A DNA stretch of 17,774 nucleotides, from assembly GCA_913009315.1 (NCBI GenBank), contig CAJVZA010000039.1:1-17774 (forward strand), written 5' to 3'. Below the pieces are notes generated by a model. The model did not search any database and was not told the origin of the DNA. It saw only the letters and a list, made by a program, of their open reading frames with translations. Of the stretch, positions 7,033 through 14,126 are shown piece by piece; the stretch's first letter is position 1, and every line of letters begins with the position of its first letter. A program made the position numbers and the translations under genes. This stretch comes from an uncultured Hippea sp. (GTDB taxonomy: Bacteria > Campylobacterota_A > Desulfurellia > JAADFJ01).

Positions 7033-8072
7033 ATATCTTCATACCAATGTTTATCTATTTTATAAAGCGCTATTTTATGCGCAGCAAACTATTGAGGGAG
7101 CCTGTTTTTGCCATCTGTGATGAGAATGGGTATAAAAATATAAAAAGATGGTTTGTAAAAGATAATGCCCTTGGCTTTGATGTTGCAAGATTAATTCGCA
7201 TAGATCAGATAAATGAGACGTCTATCATAAAAGAGACTGACGACGCGATCGGTTCAAAAAAATACTACGCTGCCGTCATCGCCGTCGGCGCCAACAAGAG
7301 CAGCAGAATTTTTTATCTGATTGATCGTATTCAACCTCATATTGGACGTATGATAATAGTCCCCGCTTTATCAAAAATACCTATCGTAAATGTCAAAATA
7401 ACCGCCTCGATCAACAATAAGGGGCTTGCATTTTTTGTACAGAATAATCTGCTAAATCCAATGCATCGATTTGCAAAAACCGTTTTCGATAAAACGACTG
7501 CCTCTGTTCTAATTGTCATATTTTTTCCGGTTCTATTTATAATTTATATTGTGGTGTTCGTTGATACAAAAGGTCATCCAATTTTTAAGCATGAGCGCAT
7601 TGGGCGAAATGGATCTATCCTGAAGATGTATAAGTTTAGAACTATGAAGCTTGATGCGGATTCAAAATTAAAAGAACTGTTAGAAAATAACAAGGAAATG
7701 CGTGAGGAATGGGAAAGCAGCTTCAAGCTGAAAGTTGACCCTAGAATCACCAGAGTTGGAGTCTTTTTGAGGAAAACGTCTCTGGACGAACTGCCTCAAC
7801 TAATCAATGTTATAAAAGGTGAGATGTCATTGGTCGGGCCGAGACCGATCATAAAAGAGGAGATAAAAAAGTATGGAGTTTTTTTTGACTATTTCAAAGC
7901 TGTAAAGCCGGGCATAACCGGTCTATGGCAGGTGAGTGGCAGAAACAATATCAGCTATGATGAAAGGGTTAGGATCGATGTCTGGTATGTTAGAAACTGG
8001 TCGCTTGAGATTGATGCAGTTATTTTACTTAAAACCGTTGCATTGGTATTAACGGGCAAAGGCGGCTACTGA
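7011..8072 (+). CDS. WbaP-like phosphoglycosyl transferase, N-terminally truncated
   Basis: About 353 residues of a second WbaP-type PGT. The catalytic half is complete: re-entrant helix region (about 157-185), HERIGRNG, 'MYKFRTM', the Asp-Glu pair D259/E260 in SLDELPQ, 'MSLVGPRP', 'PGITGLWQVSGRNN' and a C-terminal GGY. Missing is most of the N-terminal membrane domain: the frame begins within what should be the last helix before the Rossmann-like domain ('LLFFILNIFIPMFIYFIKRY'). That middle domain has also lost its glycine motif (PVFAICDENG instead of the VLIVGAD seen in the paralogue at 3834-5258). The start is GTG 7011, inside the end of the radA fragment, with no clear ribosome site; ATG 7047 is an alternative. 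In Salmonella WbaP the C-terminal domain alone keeps transferase activity, so this product could still be an enzyme. It may equally be a decaying gene. Confidence 0.8.
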   Translation: MLLFFILNIFIPMFIYFIKRYFMRSKLLREPVFAICDENGYKNIKRWFVKDNALGFDVARLIRIDQINETSIIKETDDAIGSKKYYAAVIAVGANKSSRIFYLIDRIQPHIGRMIIVPALSKIPIVNVKITASINNKGLAFFVQNNLLNPMHRFAKTVFDKTTASVLIVIFFPVLFIIYIVVFVDTKGHPIFKHERIGRNGSILKMYKFRTMKLDADSKLKELLENNKEMREEWESSFKLKVDPRITRVGVFLRKTSLDELPQLINVIKGEMSLVGPRPIIKEEIKKYGVFFDYFKAVKPGITGLWQVSGRNNISYDERVRIDVWYVRNWSLEIDAVILLKTVALVLTGKGGY

Positions 8073-8125
8073 TAAGAGAAAACCGTTCATAGCACAGATA
8101 AAATCTCAACAACAAGAAAACAGGG

Positions 8126-8168
8126 TTAGCATTCCTTGTAATGACCTATTAAACAGGAACACTGCTAA
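8126..8168 (+). other. imperfect stem-loop between the truncated PGT and ompH
   Basis: TTAGCA plus TTCCT (8126-8136) can pair with AGGAA plus TGCTAA (8155-8168), leaving a CAC bulge and an 18-base loop. There is no T-run behind it, so it is not a canonical terminator. It could be an mRNA end structure or chance. Confidence 0.3.
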
Positions 8169-8208
8169 TAGAAACCAACAATGAATGGATCGTTGACTCT
8201 ATATGCTC

Positions 8209-8237
8209 TTGAATTTTCAGATACTATATATTATCAT
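8209..8237 (+). promoter_or_regulatory. probable promoter of the ompH-lpx operon
   Basis: TTGAAT at 8209-8214, 17 bases, then TATCAT at 8232-8237 (five of six matches to TATAAT). A start of transcription near 8244 would leave a leader of roughly 22 bases carrying the strong Shine-Dalgarno AGGAGG at 8255-8260. Confidence 0.45.
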
Positions 8238-8266
8238 CATACAGAACAGATTTTAGGAGGCTATTT

Positions 8267-8788
8267 GTGAAAAAAACAGTTATTTTGTTCGCATTTTTTT
8301 TTGTTATCTTCGGCGTTGATGCTGCCTATTCTTCAGGATTTAAACTCGCCGTAGTTAATCTGCAGCAGGCACTCAATGAAACAAATGAGGGGAAGCAGGC
8401 AAAACAGGTTATAAAGAACAGTGTAAAGCAGAAACAGGAGATTATCAAAAAAAAAGAGACGGAACTGAAAAAAGAGAAGGATGCGCTTGACAGACTTTCG
8501 CCCACCTCTTCAGGATACGACAAAAAACTTGGCAACTACAGAAAGAGTGTCAAAAATCTCAAACTGCTTATCCAGAAGATACAAAGCGAACTATCGAGAA
8601 AAGAATCCGCATACAGCAAAAACATACTTGACAGTCTAATAGAAATAATAAAACAGATTAGAAAAGAGAAAGGGTACGATCTGATTCTTGAAGTTCATTC
8701 GGGCGTTGTCGACTATAATCCGGCAATAGATATTACCAAAGAACTGATTAAGCGGTATAACAAGCTTACAAGTACAAAAAACAGGTGA
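8267..8788 (+). CDS. skp: OmpH/Skp-family periplasmic chaperone
   Basis: A 173-residue protein with a signal peptide (MKKTVILFAFFFVIFG, about residues 1-22). The mature start KLAVVNLQQALNET matches the conserved IAVVDxQ(R/K)A...T(E)EGK beginning of the OmpH family. A long Lys/Glu-rich coiled-coil arm (about 55-125) and a C-terminal 'EKGYDLILE...VVDYNPAIDIT' region follow, both typical. Skp traps unfolded outer-membrane proteins in the periplasm and hands them towards the BAM complex. GTG 8267 is chosen as start because AGGAGG (8255-8260) lies six bases upstream. It is the first gene of the lpx operon, as in many Gram-negatives, although the usual bamA is not just upstream here. Its TGA overlaps the lpxD start. 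Confidence 0.92.
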   Translation: MKKTVILFAFFFVIFGVDAAYSSGFKLAVVNLQQALNETNEGKQAKQVIKNSVKQKQEIIKKKETELKKEKDALDRLSPTSSGYDKKLGNYRKSVKNLKLLIQKIQSELSRKESAYSKNILDSLIEIIKQIRKEKGYDLILEVHSGVVDYNPAIDITKELIKRYNKLTSTKNR

Positions 8789-9804
8789 AACTCTCGAAAA
8801 TAGCTCAATTTCTTTCATGTAAACTCATCGGCTCGGATTGCAATATATCGGGAATCAATACGCTTGAAGAAGCAAAAGAAGGCGATCTGACTTTTTTGAC
8901 AAATCCACGCTACCAAAAATTTATAGAAACAACAAAGGCATCTGCAATTTTGATCGATAAAATTCCTGAGAAATCGAATAAAACCTTTCTTCTTTCGGAT
9001 AACCCGTATCTTGCATTGGCCAAATTGGCTGCAAAACTTTTTAAAATAGAACGGCCGTCATTCAAAAATCATGCGGCTTATGTAGGAGAAGACTGTACGA
9101 TTGCCGACAGTGCTAATATTTATCCAACAGTTTATATAGGCAGCAGAGTCAATATAGGCTCCAATACGGTTTTATATCCGGGTGTTGTCATAGATGATGA
9201 AGTGGAAATAGGTGATGATTGTGTCATTTATCCAAACGTATCGATTATGAGACAATGCCGGATCGAAGACAGGGTAATAATTCATGCCGGAACTGTAATC
9301 GGCTCTGATGGATACGGTTATGCGCTTGACAAAGCCGGAAATCATATAAAAATTCCTCAGATTGGTATCGTGAAAATAGAAAGTGATGTTGAAATAGGTT
9401 CAAATGTATCGATTGACAGAGCCGCATTCGGGCAGACCCTTATCGGTCGGGGAACAAAAATTGATAATCTTGTGCAGATTGCACACAATGTAAAAATGGG
9501 TGAAAAATGCTTGATTATATCGCAAGTCGGTATTTCAGGATCAAGCACTCTTGGAGATAATGTTATTTTAGCAGGACAGGTAGGAGTAGCAGGACATATA
9601 CGAATTGACTCCAATGTTCAAATTGGTGCAAAATCAGGCATTCATAAATCACTTAAAACCGGGCAATACAGCGGAGTACCGACCATGAATCATAGAGATT
9701 GGCTCAAGCTCCAGGCTGTAAAAAAGAAACTTCCTTCTCTTTTAGAGAGAATGAAATTGCTCGAAAAAGAATTCTTGGAAATTAAGGGGAAACACTATGA
9801 TTGA
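8785..9804 (+). CDS. lpxD: UDP-3-O-acylglucosamine N-acyltransferase LpxD
   Basis: LpxD adds the second, N-linked hydroxyacyl chain from acyl-ACP to UDP-3-O-acyl-glucosamine in lipid A synthesis, in the cytoplasm as a trimer. At 339 residues it is the normal length. The N-terminal uridine-binding domain (about 15-95) contains 'EAKEGDLTFLTNPRY'. Left-handed beta-helix hexapeptide repeats follow (about 100-315), with 'GSDGYGYA' and 'IPQIGIVKIESDVEIGSNVS'. The catalytic histidine is H234 in 'LVQIAHNV'. The C-terminal helix 'LERMKLLEKEFLEIK' is also typical. The GTG start overlaps the ompH stop (GTGA), so translation is coupled. Confidence 0.97.
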   Translation: MKLSKIAQFLSCKLIGSDCNISGINTLEEAKEGDLTFLTNPRYQKFIETTKASAILIDKIPEKSNKTFLLSDNPYLALAKLAAKLFKIERPSFKNHAAYVGEDCTIADSANIYPTVYIGSRVNIGSNTVLYPGVVIDDEVEIGDDCVIYPNVSIMRQCRIEDRVIIHAGTVIGSDGYGYALDKAGNHIKIPQIGIVKIESDVEIGSNVSIDRAAFGQTLIGRGTKIDNLVQIAHNVKMGEKCLIISQVGISGSSTLGDNVILAGQVGVAGHIRIDSNVQIGAKSGIHKSLKTGQYSGVPTMNHRDWLKLQAVKKKLPSLLERMKLLEKEFLEIKGKHYD

Positions 9805-10243
9805 TATTGACGAAATCAGAAAAATACTTCCGCACGACTATCCGTTTTTATTTGTTGACAGAGTTATTGAGTTTGAGAAAGGCAAGCATATTGCGGCAAT
9901 AAAAAACTTGACCTATAATGAGCCGTTTTTCCAGGGACATTTTCCGTCTCATCCCGTATTTCCCGGAGTTTTATTAATAGAAGCGCTGGCTCAGACGGGC
10001 GGACTTCTTACATTAAAATCAATTGATGAAAAACCGAACAACGCATCCAATACTTTGATTTACTTTATGGGCGTCGATCGATTTCGTTTTAGAAATCCTG
10101 CAATACCGGGTGATTCAATACGCCTCGAAGCCGATATATTGAGACGACATGGCGATGTATGGAAACTCGCTGTTAAAGCAACCGTTAACGACAAAAGAAT
10201 CGGAGAAGGCGTACTTCTTGCAAAGTTGATTATAGATGCATAA
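9797..10243 (+). CDS. fabZ: 3-hydroxyacyl-ACP dehydratase FabZ
   Basis: FabZ dehydrates 3-hydroxyacyl-ACP in fatty acid elongation and so competes with LpxA/LpxD for the same hydroxyacyl-ACP pool; clustering with the lpx genes is a common arrangement. The 148 residues form a single hot-dog fold. 'ILPHDYPFLFVDRV' (10-23) and 'GHFPSHPVFPGVLLIEALAQ' (47-66) hold the catalytic H48 and E62. The ATG overlaps the last eight bases of lpxD, with AAGGGG at 9784-9789 in the lpxD coding sequence as ribosome site. Length and motifs are normal. Confidence 0.97.
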   Translation: MIDIDEIRKILPHDYPFLFVDRVIEFEKGKHIAAIKNLTYNEPFFQGHFPSHPVFPGVLLIEALAQTGGLLTLKSIDEKPNNASNTLIYFMGVDRFRFRNPAIPGDSIRLEADILRRHGDVWKLAVKATVNDKRIGEGVLLAKLIIDA

Positions 10244-11024
10244 TATTCATCCTACGGCTATTATTGATAAAACAGCCAAAATCGGCAAGAATGTGGAGAT
10301 AGGTCCTTATGCGGTTATTGAGGCCGACACAAAAATTGAAGATGGGTGCAGAGTATCAAACTTTGCAACAGTTGCACAATATACACATTTAGGCAAAGGA
10401 TGTAAGCTTTTTCCGCATGCAGTAGTCGGTACCGTTCCGCAGGACATGAAGTTTCATGGAGAAAAAAGTTTTCTTGAGGTTGGCGACAATACAACATTCA
10501 GAGAGTTTTGTATGATCAACAGAGGAACTGAAAACGGCGGCGGTACAACTAAAATCGGCAGCAATTGTCTTATAATGGCTTTTAGCCATATTGCTCATGA
10601 CTGTATAATTGGAAACAATGTGATTTTAGCAAACGATGCAACATTGGCGGGTCATATTATAATAGAAGACTACGCAATAATCGGCGGGCTCACTGCAATA
10701 CATCAATTTGTAAGAATTGGACGATATGCGATGGTTGGAGGGGCAAGCGGAGTGTCTCAGGATATACTGCCTTTCTGCTTATCTGCCGAACCAAGAGCTA
10801 CACTTCATGGTATAAATAAAATTGGGCTTACTCGACATAATTTCAGCCGGCAGCAGATAGACAACATTACAAAGGCATATAAAATGCTTTTTATGGAAAA
10901 TATTCCTGTTGATGAAGCTATAAGCAGAATAGAAATGCTCTTTCCGGATGATTCAAATATTTCCCATCTCATAAAATTTATTAAAACTACAAAGCGAGGG
11001 TTTTGCCGACCCAGAAAAAAATAG
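10236..11024 (+). CDS. lpxA: UDP-N-acetylglucosamine O-acyltransferase LpxA
   Basis: LpxA transfers a 3-hydroxyacyl chain from ACP to the 3-OH of UDP-GlcNAc, the first step of lipid A synthesis. The protein has 262 residues, like the E. coli enzyme. 'MHNIHPTAIIDKTAKIGKNV' opens a hexapeptide beta-helix, and the catalytic histidine is H121 in HIAHDC. 'ATLAGHIIIEDYAIIGGLTA' and 'IHQFVRIGRYAMVGGASGVS' are classic family stretches. The C-terminal helical domain begins near 'GLTRHNFS', where most homologues have a more basic, Gly-containing sequence. The ATG overlaps the fabZ stop by eight bases. lpxC, which acts next, is not in the window. Confidence 0.97.
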   Translation: MHNIHPTAIIDKTAKIGKNVEIGPYAVIEADTKIEDGCRVSNFATVAQYTHLGKGCKLFPHAVVGTVPQDMKFHGEKSFLEVGDNTTFREFCMINRGTENGGGTTKIGSNCLIMAFSHIAHDCIIGNNVILANDATLAGHIIIEDYAIIGGLTAIHQFVRIGRYAMVGGASGVSQDILPFCLSAEPRATLHGINKIGLTRHNFSRQQIDNITKAYKMLFMENIPVDEAISRIEMLFPDDSNISHLIKFIKTTKRGFCRPRKK

Positions 11025-12140
11025 ATGAAGCCGTCTTTAATAGTATGCGGTGAGAGTTCTGCAGATAGATATCTATCTCTTATAGTCAAATCAATATGGA
11101 AAACGGAGCAGCTGTCGTTTATAGCACTTGGCGGAGCATATCTTGACTCGATAGGAGTAGAATTGATCGGAAACTTTAGATCGATCAGTGTCATAGGTGT
11201 CCTCGAAATTGTGCCTAAACTATCTGCAATTATCGCATTATACAATAAACTTAAAAAGATTATACGATCCGGAAAAGTAGGAGCGGTTATACTGGCAGAC
11301 TTTCCCGATTTTAATCTGAGAATTGCTAAAATTGCCAAAAAGGCCGGTATACCTGTGTTCTATTATATAAGTCCTCAGATATGGGCATGGAGAAAGTCAA
11401 GGAAATACAAGATAGGACGGCTTGTAGATGAACTTGTCGTTGTTCTTCCTTTTGAAAAAGCGCTATATAAAAATATTACCGACAATCAATTTCGTGTTGA
11501 TTATTTCGGGCATCCGTTAATAGATATTATAAAAACAAAAAACAATCCTGATAAATCCAAACCGGTGCTCGGAATCTTTCCCGGAAGCAGAGATAATGAG
11601 ATAGAACGGCATCTGACTCTTTTTATGAATTCGGCCGGAATAATAAAAAAGCGGATTGGAAATCTGAAAATAATGATCGCCAAGGCACCTGAAATCGACA
11701 TTAAAAGATATGGTATATACAAAGATCTTCTTTATAAACCGGAAGAGATATTTAAAAATGCAACGGCAGCTTTGCTTAAGTCGGGCACAATCACTCTCGA
11801 AACGGCAATCGCCGGAATTCCTGGAGTCATCTGCTATAAACTATCCAACGTCTCATATATAGCCGGAAAACTGCTCATAAAAGGCATCGGCAGCATGGGA
11901 CTTCCGAATATTATCATGGGCAGAAATATATACCCTGAGTTTATACAGCACCTTGACCCTCAAACGATTGCAAATTCCCTTATGACCTACTTTAATAACA
12001 GCAAAAGAGAAACGTCGATAAATGATATTAAAAAAATCAGAAATATGCTTGGCGAGGAAGGCGTGATTGACAGAACGGCAGCAAGATTGTATGAATTTAT
12101 CAAAAGTAGTTCTAATGACTTTATGAAATCTGAAGTGTAA
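11025..12140 (+). CDS. lpxB: lipid A disaccharide synthase LpxB
   Basis: LpxB (GT19) joins UDP-2,3-diacylglucosamine and lipid X into the beta-1,6 disaccharide at the inner membrane. Visible family features in its 371 residues are 'CGESSADRYLS' (the family usually has GExSGD), 'ALGGAYLDSIGVELI', 'SVIGVLEIVPKL', 'ILADFPDFNLRIAKIAKKAG' and 'YYISPQIWAWRKSR'. 'GHPLID', 'GIFPGSRDNEI' and 'LLKSGTITLETAI' follow. The ATG begins at the base after the lpxA TAG. The enzyme that makes lipid X (LpxH or LpxI), often encoded between lpxA and lpxB in related operons, is not here. In 'GESSAD' the usual Gly is Ala, a mild deviation. Confidence 0.96.
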   Translation: MKPSLIVCGESSADRYLSLIVKSIWKTEQLSFIALGGAYLDSIGVELIGNFRSISVIGVLEIVPKLSAIIALYNKLKKIIRSGKVGAVILADFPDFNLRIAKIAKKAGIPVFYYISPQIWAWRKSRKYKIGRLVDELVVVLPFEKALYKNITDNQFRVDYFGHPLIDIIKTKNNPDKSKPVLGIFPGSRDNEIERHLTLFMNSAGIIKKRIGNLKIMIAKAPEIDIKRYGIYKDLLYKPEEIFKNATAALLKSGTITLETAIAGIPGVICYKLSNVSYIAGKLLIKGIGSMGLPNIIMGRNIYPEFIQHLDPQTIANSLMTYFNNSKRETSINDIKKIRNMLGEEGVIDRTAARLYEFIKSSSNDFMKSEV

Positions 12141-12157
12141 TAGACTTTATACAGATT

Positions 12158-13141
12158 ATGAAAGTGCAGTCAATCGTTCATTCGAATAACATTATTGTTA
12201 AGCTGTTTTTAAGAACATTGTCCGCGCCCTATTCTGCCGCAACAGCTGTTCGTAACCGCCTTTATGATAAGAAAATCTTTAAATCTCACAATCTGCCCCG
12301 CTTCTGTATAGGTGTAGGCAATATAGTGGCCGGCGGGACAGGCAAAACACCGTTTGTGATATGGCTGGCAGAAAAGCTTAAAGCAGACGGCATAACTGCA
12401 GGCGTAGTCACAAACGGCTATGGAGGCAGAAAGCGCGGAGAATATCTGGTATCAGACGGAAAAAAAATATTTACGGAACCGCCCGAAGCTCAGGATGAAG
12501 CATATCTGATAGCAACTCATAAAATTCCGGTTGCCTCAGGAGCCGGTAGACTGAAAGCTGCCGAACTTCTTGGCAATGCGGACTGTATTATTATGGATGA
12601 TAGCTTTCAATACAGAAAAATAAAAAAAGATATTGAAATTCTTATTCTCGGCAAAAAACCGTTTGATAACGGATACATGCTTCCGGCCGGTTTTTTGAGA
12701 GAGAGTATTTCAGGAATAAAAAGAGCCGATATGATTCTTTCTCAAACCGCTTTCAAAAACAACAATGTCCCTGTTTTTCAATACAAACTGTCCGTTTCAC
12801 ATCCGATCACCTCAACTGGACAAAAACTTTCCGCAAATAATCTTGAAAGACCAATAACAGCTTTTTGCGCAATAGCCGATCCTGAAAATTTTTTCAATGA
12901 TCTCGCTTCCATAGGCATAAATCCCGATAAAACAATAAGTTTTCCCGATCATCACATCTACAGCAGGAACGAGATAAATAAGCTTAGAAAATCGGGAGAT
13001 TCTCTGATAACAACAGAAAAAGATAAGGTAAAATTAGGCAAAATGAAAAACCTGTATATTCTTAGACGAAAAGTTGATATAGAGCCTGATATTTATAAAA
13101 TTATTAAAGAAAAACTAATGCAGGCAATAGAAAATGAGTAG
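12158..13141 (+). CDS. lpxK: tetraacyldisaccharide 4'-kinase LpxK
   Basis: LpxK phosphorylates the 4' position of the lipid A disaccharide using ATP, at the inner face of the inner membrane. The N-terminal membrane-facing helix region is followed by 'GVGNIVAGGTGKTPF' with the P-loop GGTGKT at residues 59-64, NGYGGRK (86-92), the motif DDSFQY (147-152), 'AFCAIADPENFF' (235-246) and FPDHH (262-266). The length of 327 residues is normal. Two motif changes are visible: DDSFQY where most homologues have DDGFQH, and 'AQDEAYLIA' (111-119) where a DEP..(L/M)A pattern is usual. It starts 17 bases after lpxB without a clear ribosome site, and its stop overlaps the next start. Confidence 0.94.
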   Translation: MKVQSIVHSNNIIVKLFLRTLSAPYSAATAVRNRLYDKKIFKSHNLPRFCIGVGNIVAGGTGKTPFVIWLAEKLKADGITAGVVTNGYGGRKRGEYLVSDGKKIFTEPPEAQDEAYLIATHKIPVASGAGRLKAAELLGNADCIIMDDSFQYRKIKKDIEILILGKKPFDNGYMLPAGFLRESISGIKRADMILSQTAFKNNNVPVFQYKLSVSHPITSTGQKLSANNLERPITAFCAIADPENFFNDLASIGINPDKTISFPDHHIYSRNEINKLRKSGDSLITTEKDKVKLGKMKNLYILRRKVDIEPDIYKIIKEKLMQAIENE

Positions 13142-14126
13142 AATAGCGGTTATTAGATATGAGAATATTTCTCCTGATGAAACGGTAACGGAAACAATTT
13201 TTGATGAACAGATAAATTGGCTAATCAACAATAAAATAAAAATTATCTCTCTATATGATTTGGACAATTATCTGAAAGGCAAGCTGCAATTAAAAAATGC
13301 TGCTCTTATCGCTATGACAGATGCGCATCTGGACAGCTGGGTATGGACTTATCCAATTCTAAAAAAATACCGAATACCTGCTGTTCTTTTCGTGGACAGC
13401 TGGGAAATTGAAGAGGATGAATTTACAGGTTTTTCAAGCAGCGATATCCCAAAAATAGAATATAATCAATTAAGAAAATTTACCGCTCCAATAAAATCAT
13501 CATATGAAGACAAGGCTCATTTCAGAAGAGCGAGACTCTCATGGCTTGAAATAAAAACTATGTCCGATAAATATTTTTTATGTCAATCAGCAGGAAAATT
13601 GAGTAAAAAGGGTTTTATTGACGACAAAATAGACGGATTCATCACAGCAAAATCTTATCCTTCAAATGCAGATAACCGCTTGGGAACAATGCACTTTAGA
13701 GAAGGATCGCTGTTGGCAAACAAGGCATTCATTCCCGATAAAAAGATTAACGACCGACTTTGCGATTATGTCATCGGCAATGGTTATACTAAATTTTTTG
13801 ACAGATCTGACTGGCAGAAAGAACTGAGCAGTCTTTTACCGGATGCACCGTACGGAAGATTTGAAACCGATGATGAATACAAGCTGCGCGTAAAAAGCCG
13901 CCTTATCGCCGCAAAGGGCGAACTTCAGACAGAAATAAAAAAGGAGGTTTACGCGCTTTTCTGGCCATTCGGAGAATATAGTGCCGCATCAATTAAAATT
14001 GCCGAATCGGTTGGATTCAGGCTTTTTTTTACAAAAAGGTCCGGTTTTGTCAAAATAGGATGCCAAAATGAGATCCCGTCATTAAAAGCAAGAACGCTTA
14101 AAGAGTTAAAATCAATATATGTTTAA
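13134..14126 (+). CDS. polysaccharide-deacetylase-like protein, active site apparently lost
   Basis: A 330-residue protein with the layout of NodB/PgaB-type polysaccharide deacetylases but altered catalytic motifs. The strand-turn that normally reads LTFDDGYxDN is 'ALIAMTDAHLDSW' (57-69), followed by the well-kept 'YPILKKYRIPAVLFV' (73-87). The pairing SHTxxH, which supplies the metal-binding histidines, is QSAGKLSK (151-158) after 'LSWLEIKTM'. The third motif survives as WPFGEYS (277-283) before 'ESVGFRLFFT'. No signal peptide is evident. With the Asp-Asp pair and both histidines changed, hydrolysis of an N-acetyl group seems unlikely; a binding or scaffold role is inferred. The ATG overlaps the lpxK stop by eight bases and its own stop overlaps uvrB, so it is translated with the lipid A enzymes. 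The frame is intact and full length, which argues against recent decay. Confidence 0.8.
   Translation: MSRIAVIRYENISPDETVTETIFDEQINWLINNKIKIISLYDLDNYLKGKLQLKNAALIAMTDAHLDSWVWTYPILKKYRIPAVLFVDSWEIEEDEFTGFSSSDIPKIEYNQLRKFTAPIKSSYEDKAHFRRARLSWLEIKTMSDKYFLCQSAGKLSKKGFIDDKIDGFITAKSYPSNADNRLGTMHFREGSLLANKAFIPDKKINDRLCDYVIGNGYTKFFDRSDWQKELSSLLPDAPYGRFETDDEYKLRVKSRLIAAKGELQTEIKKEVYALFWPFGEYSAASIKIAESVGFRLFFTKRSGFVKIGCQNEIPSLKARTLKELKSIYV

Noticed and set aside
10805-11338. 177-codon open frame on the - strand
   Set aside because: It is antisense to the lpxA end and lpxB start, both strongly supported.
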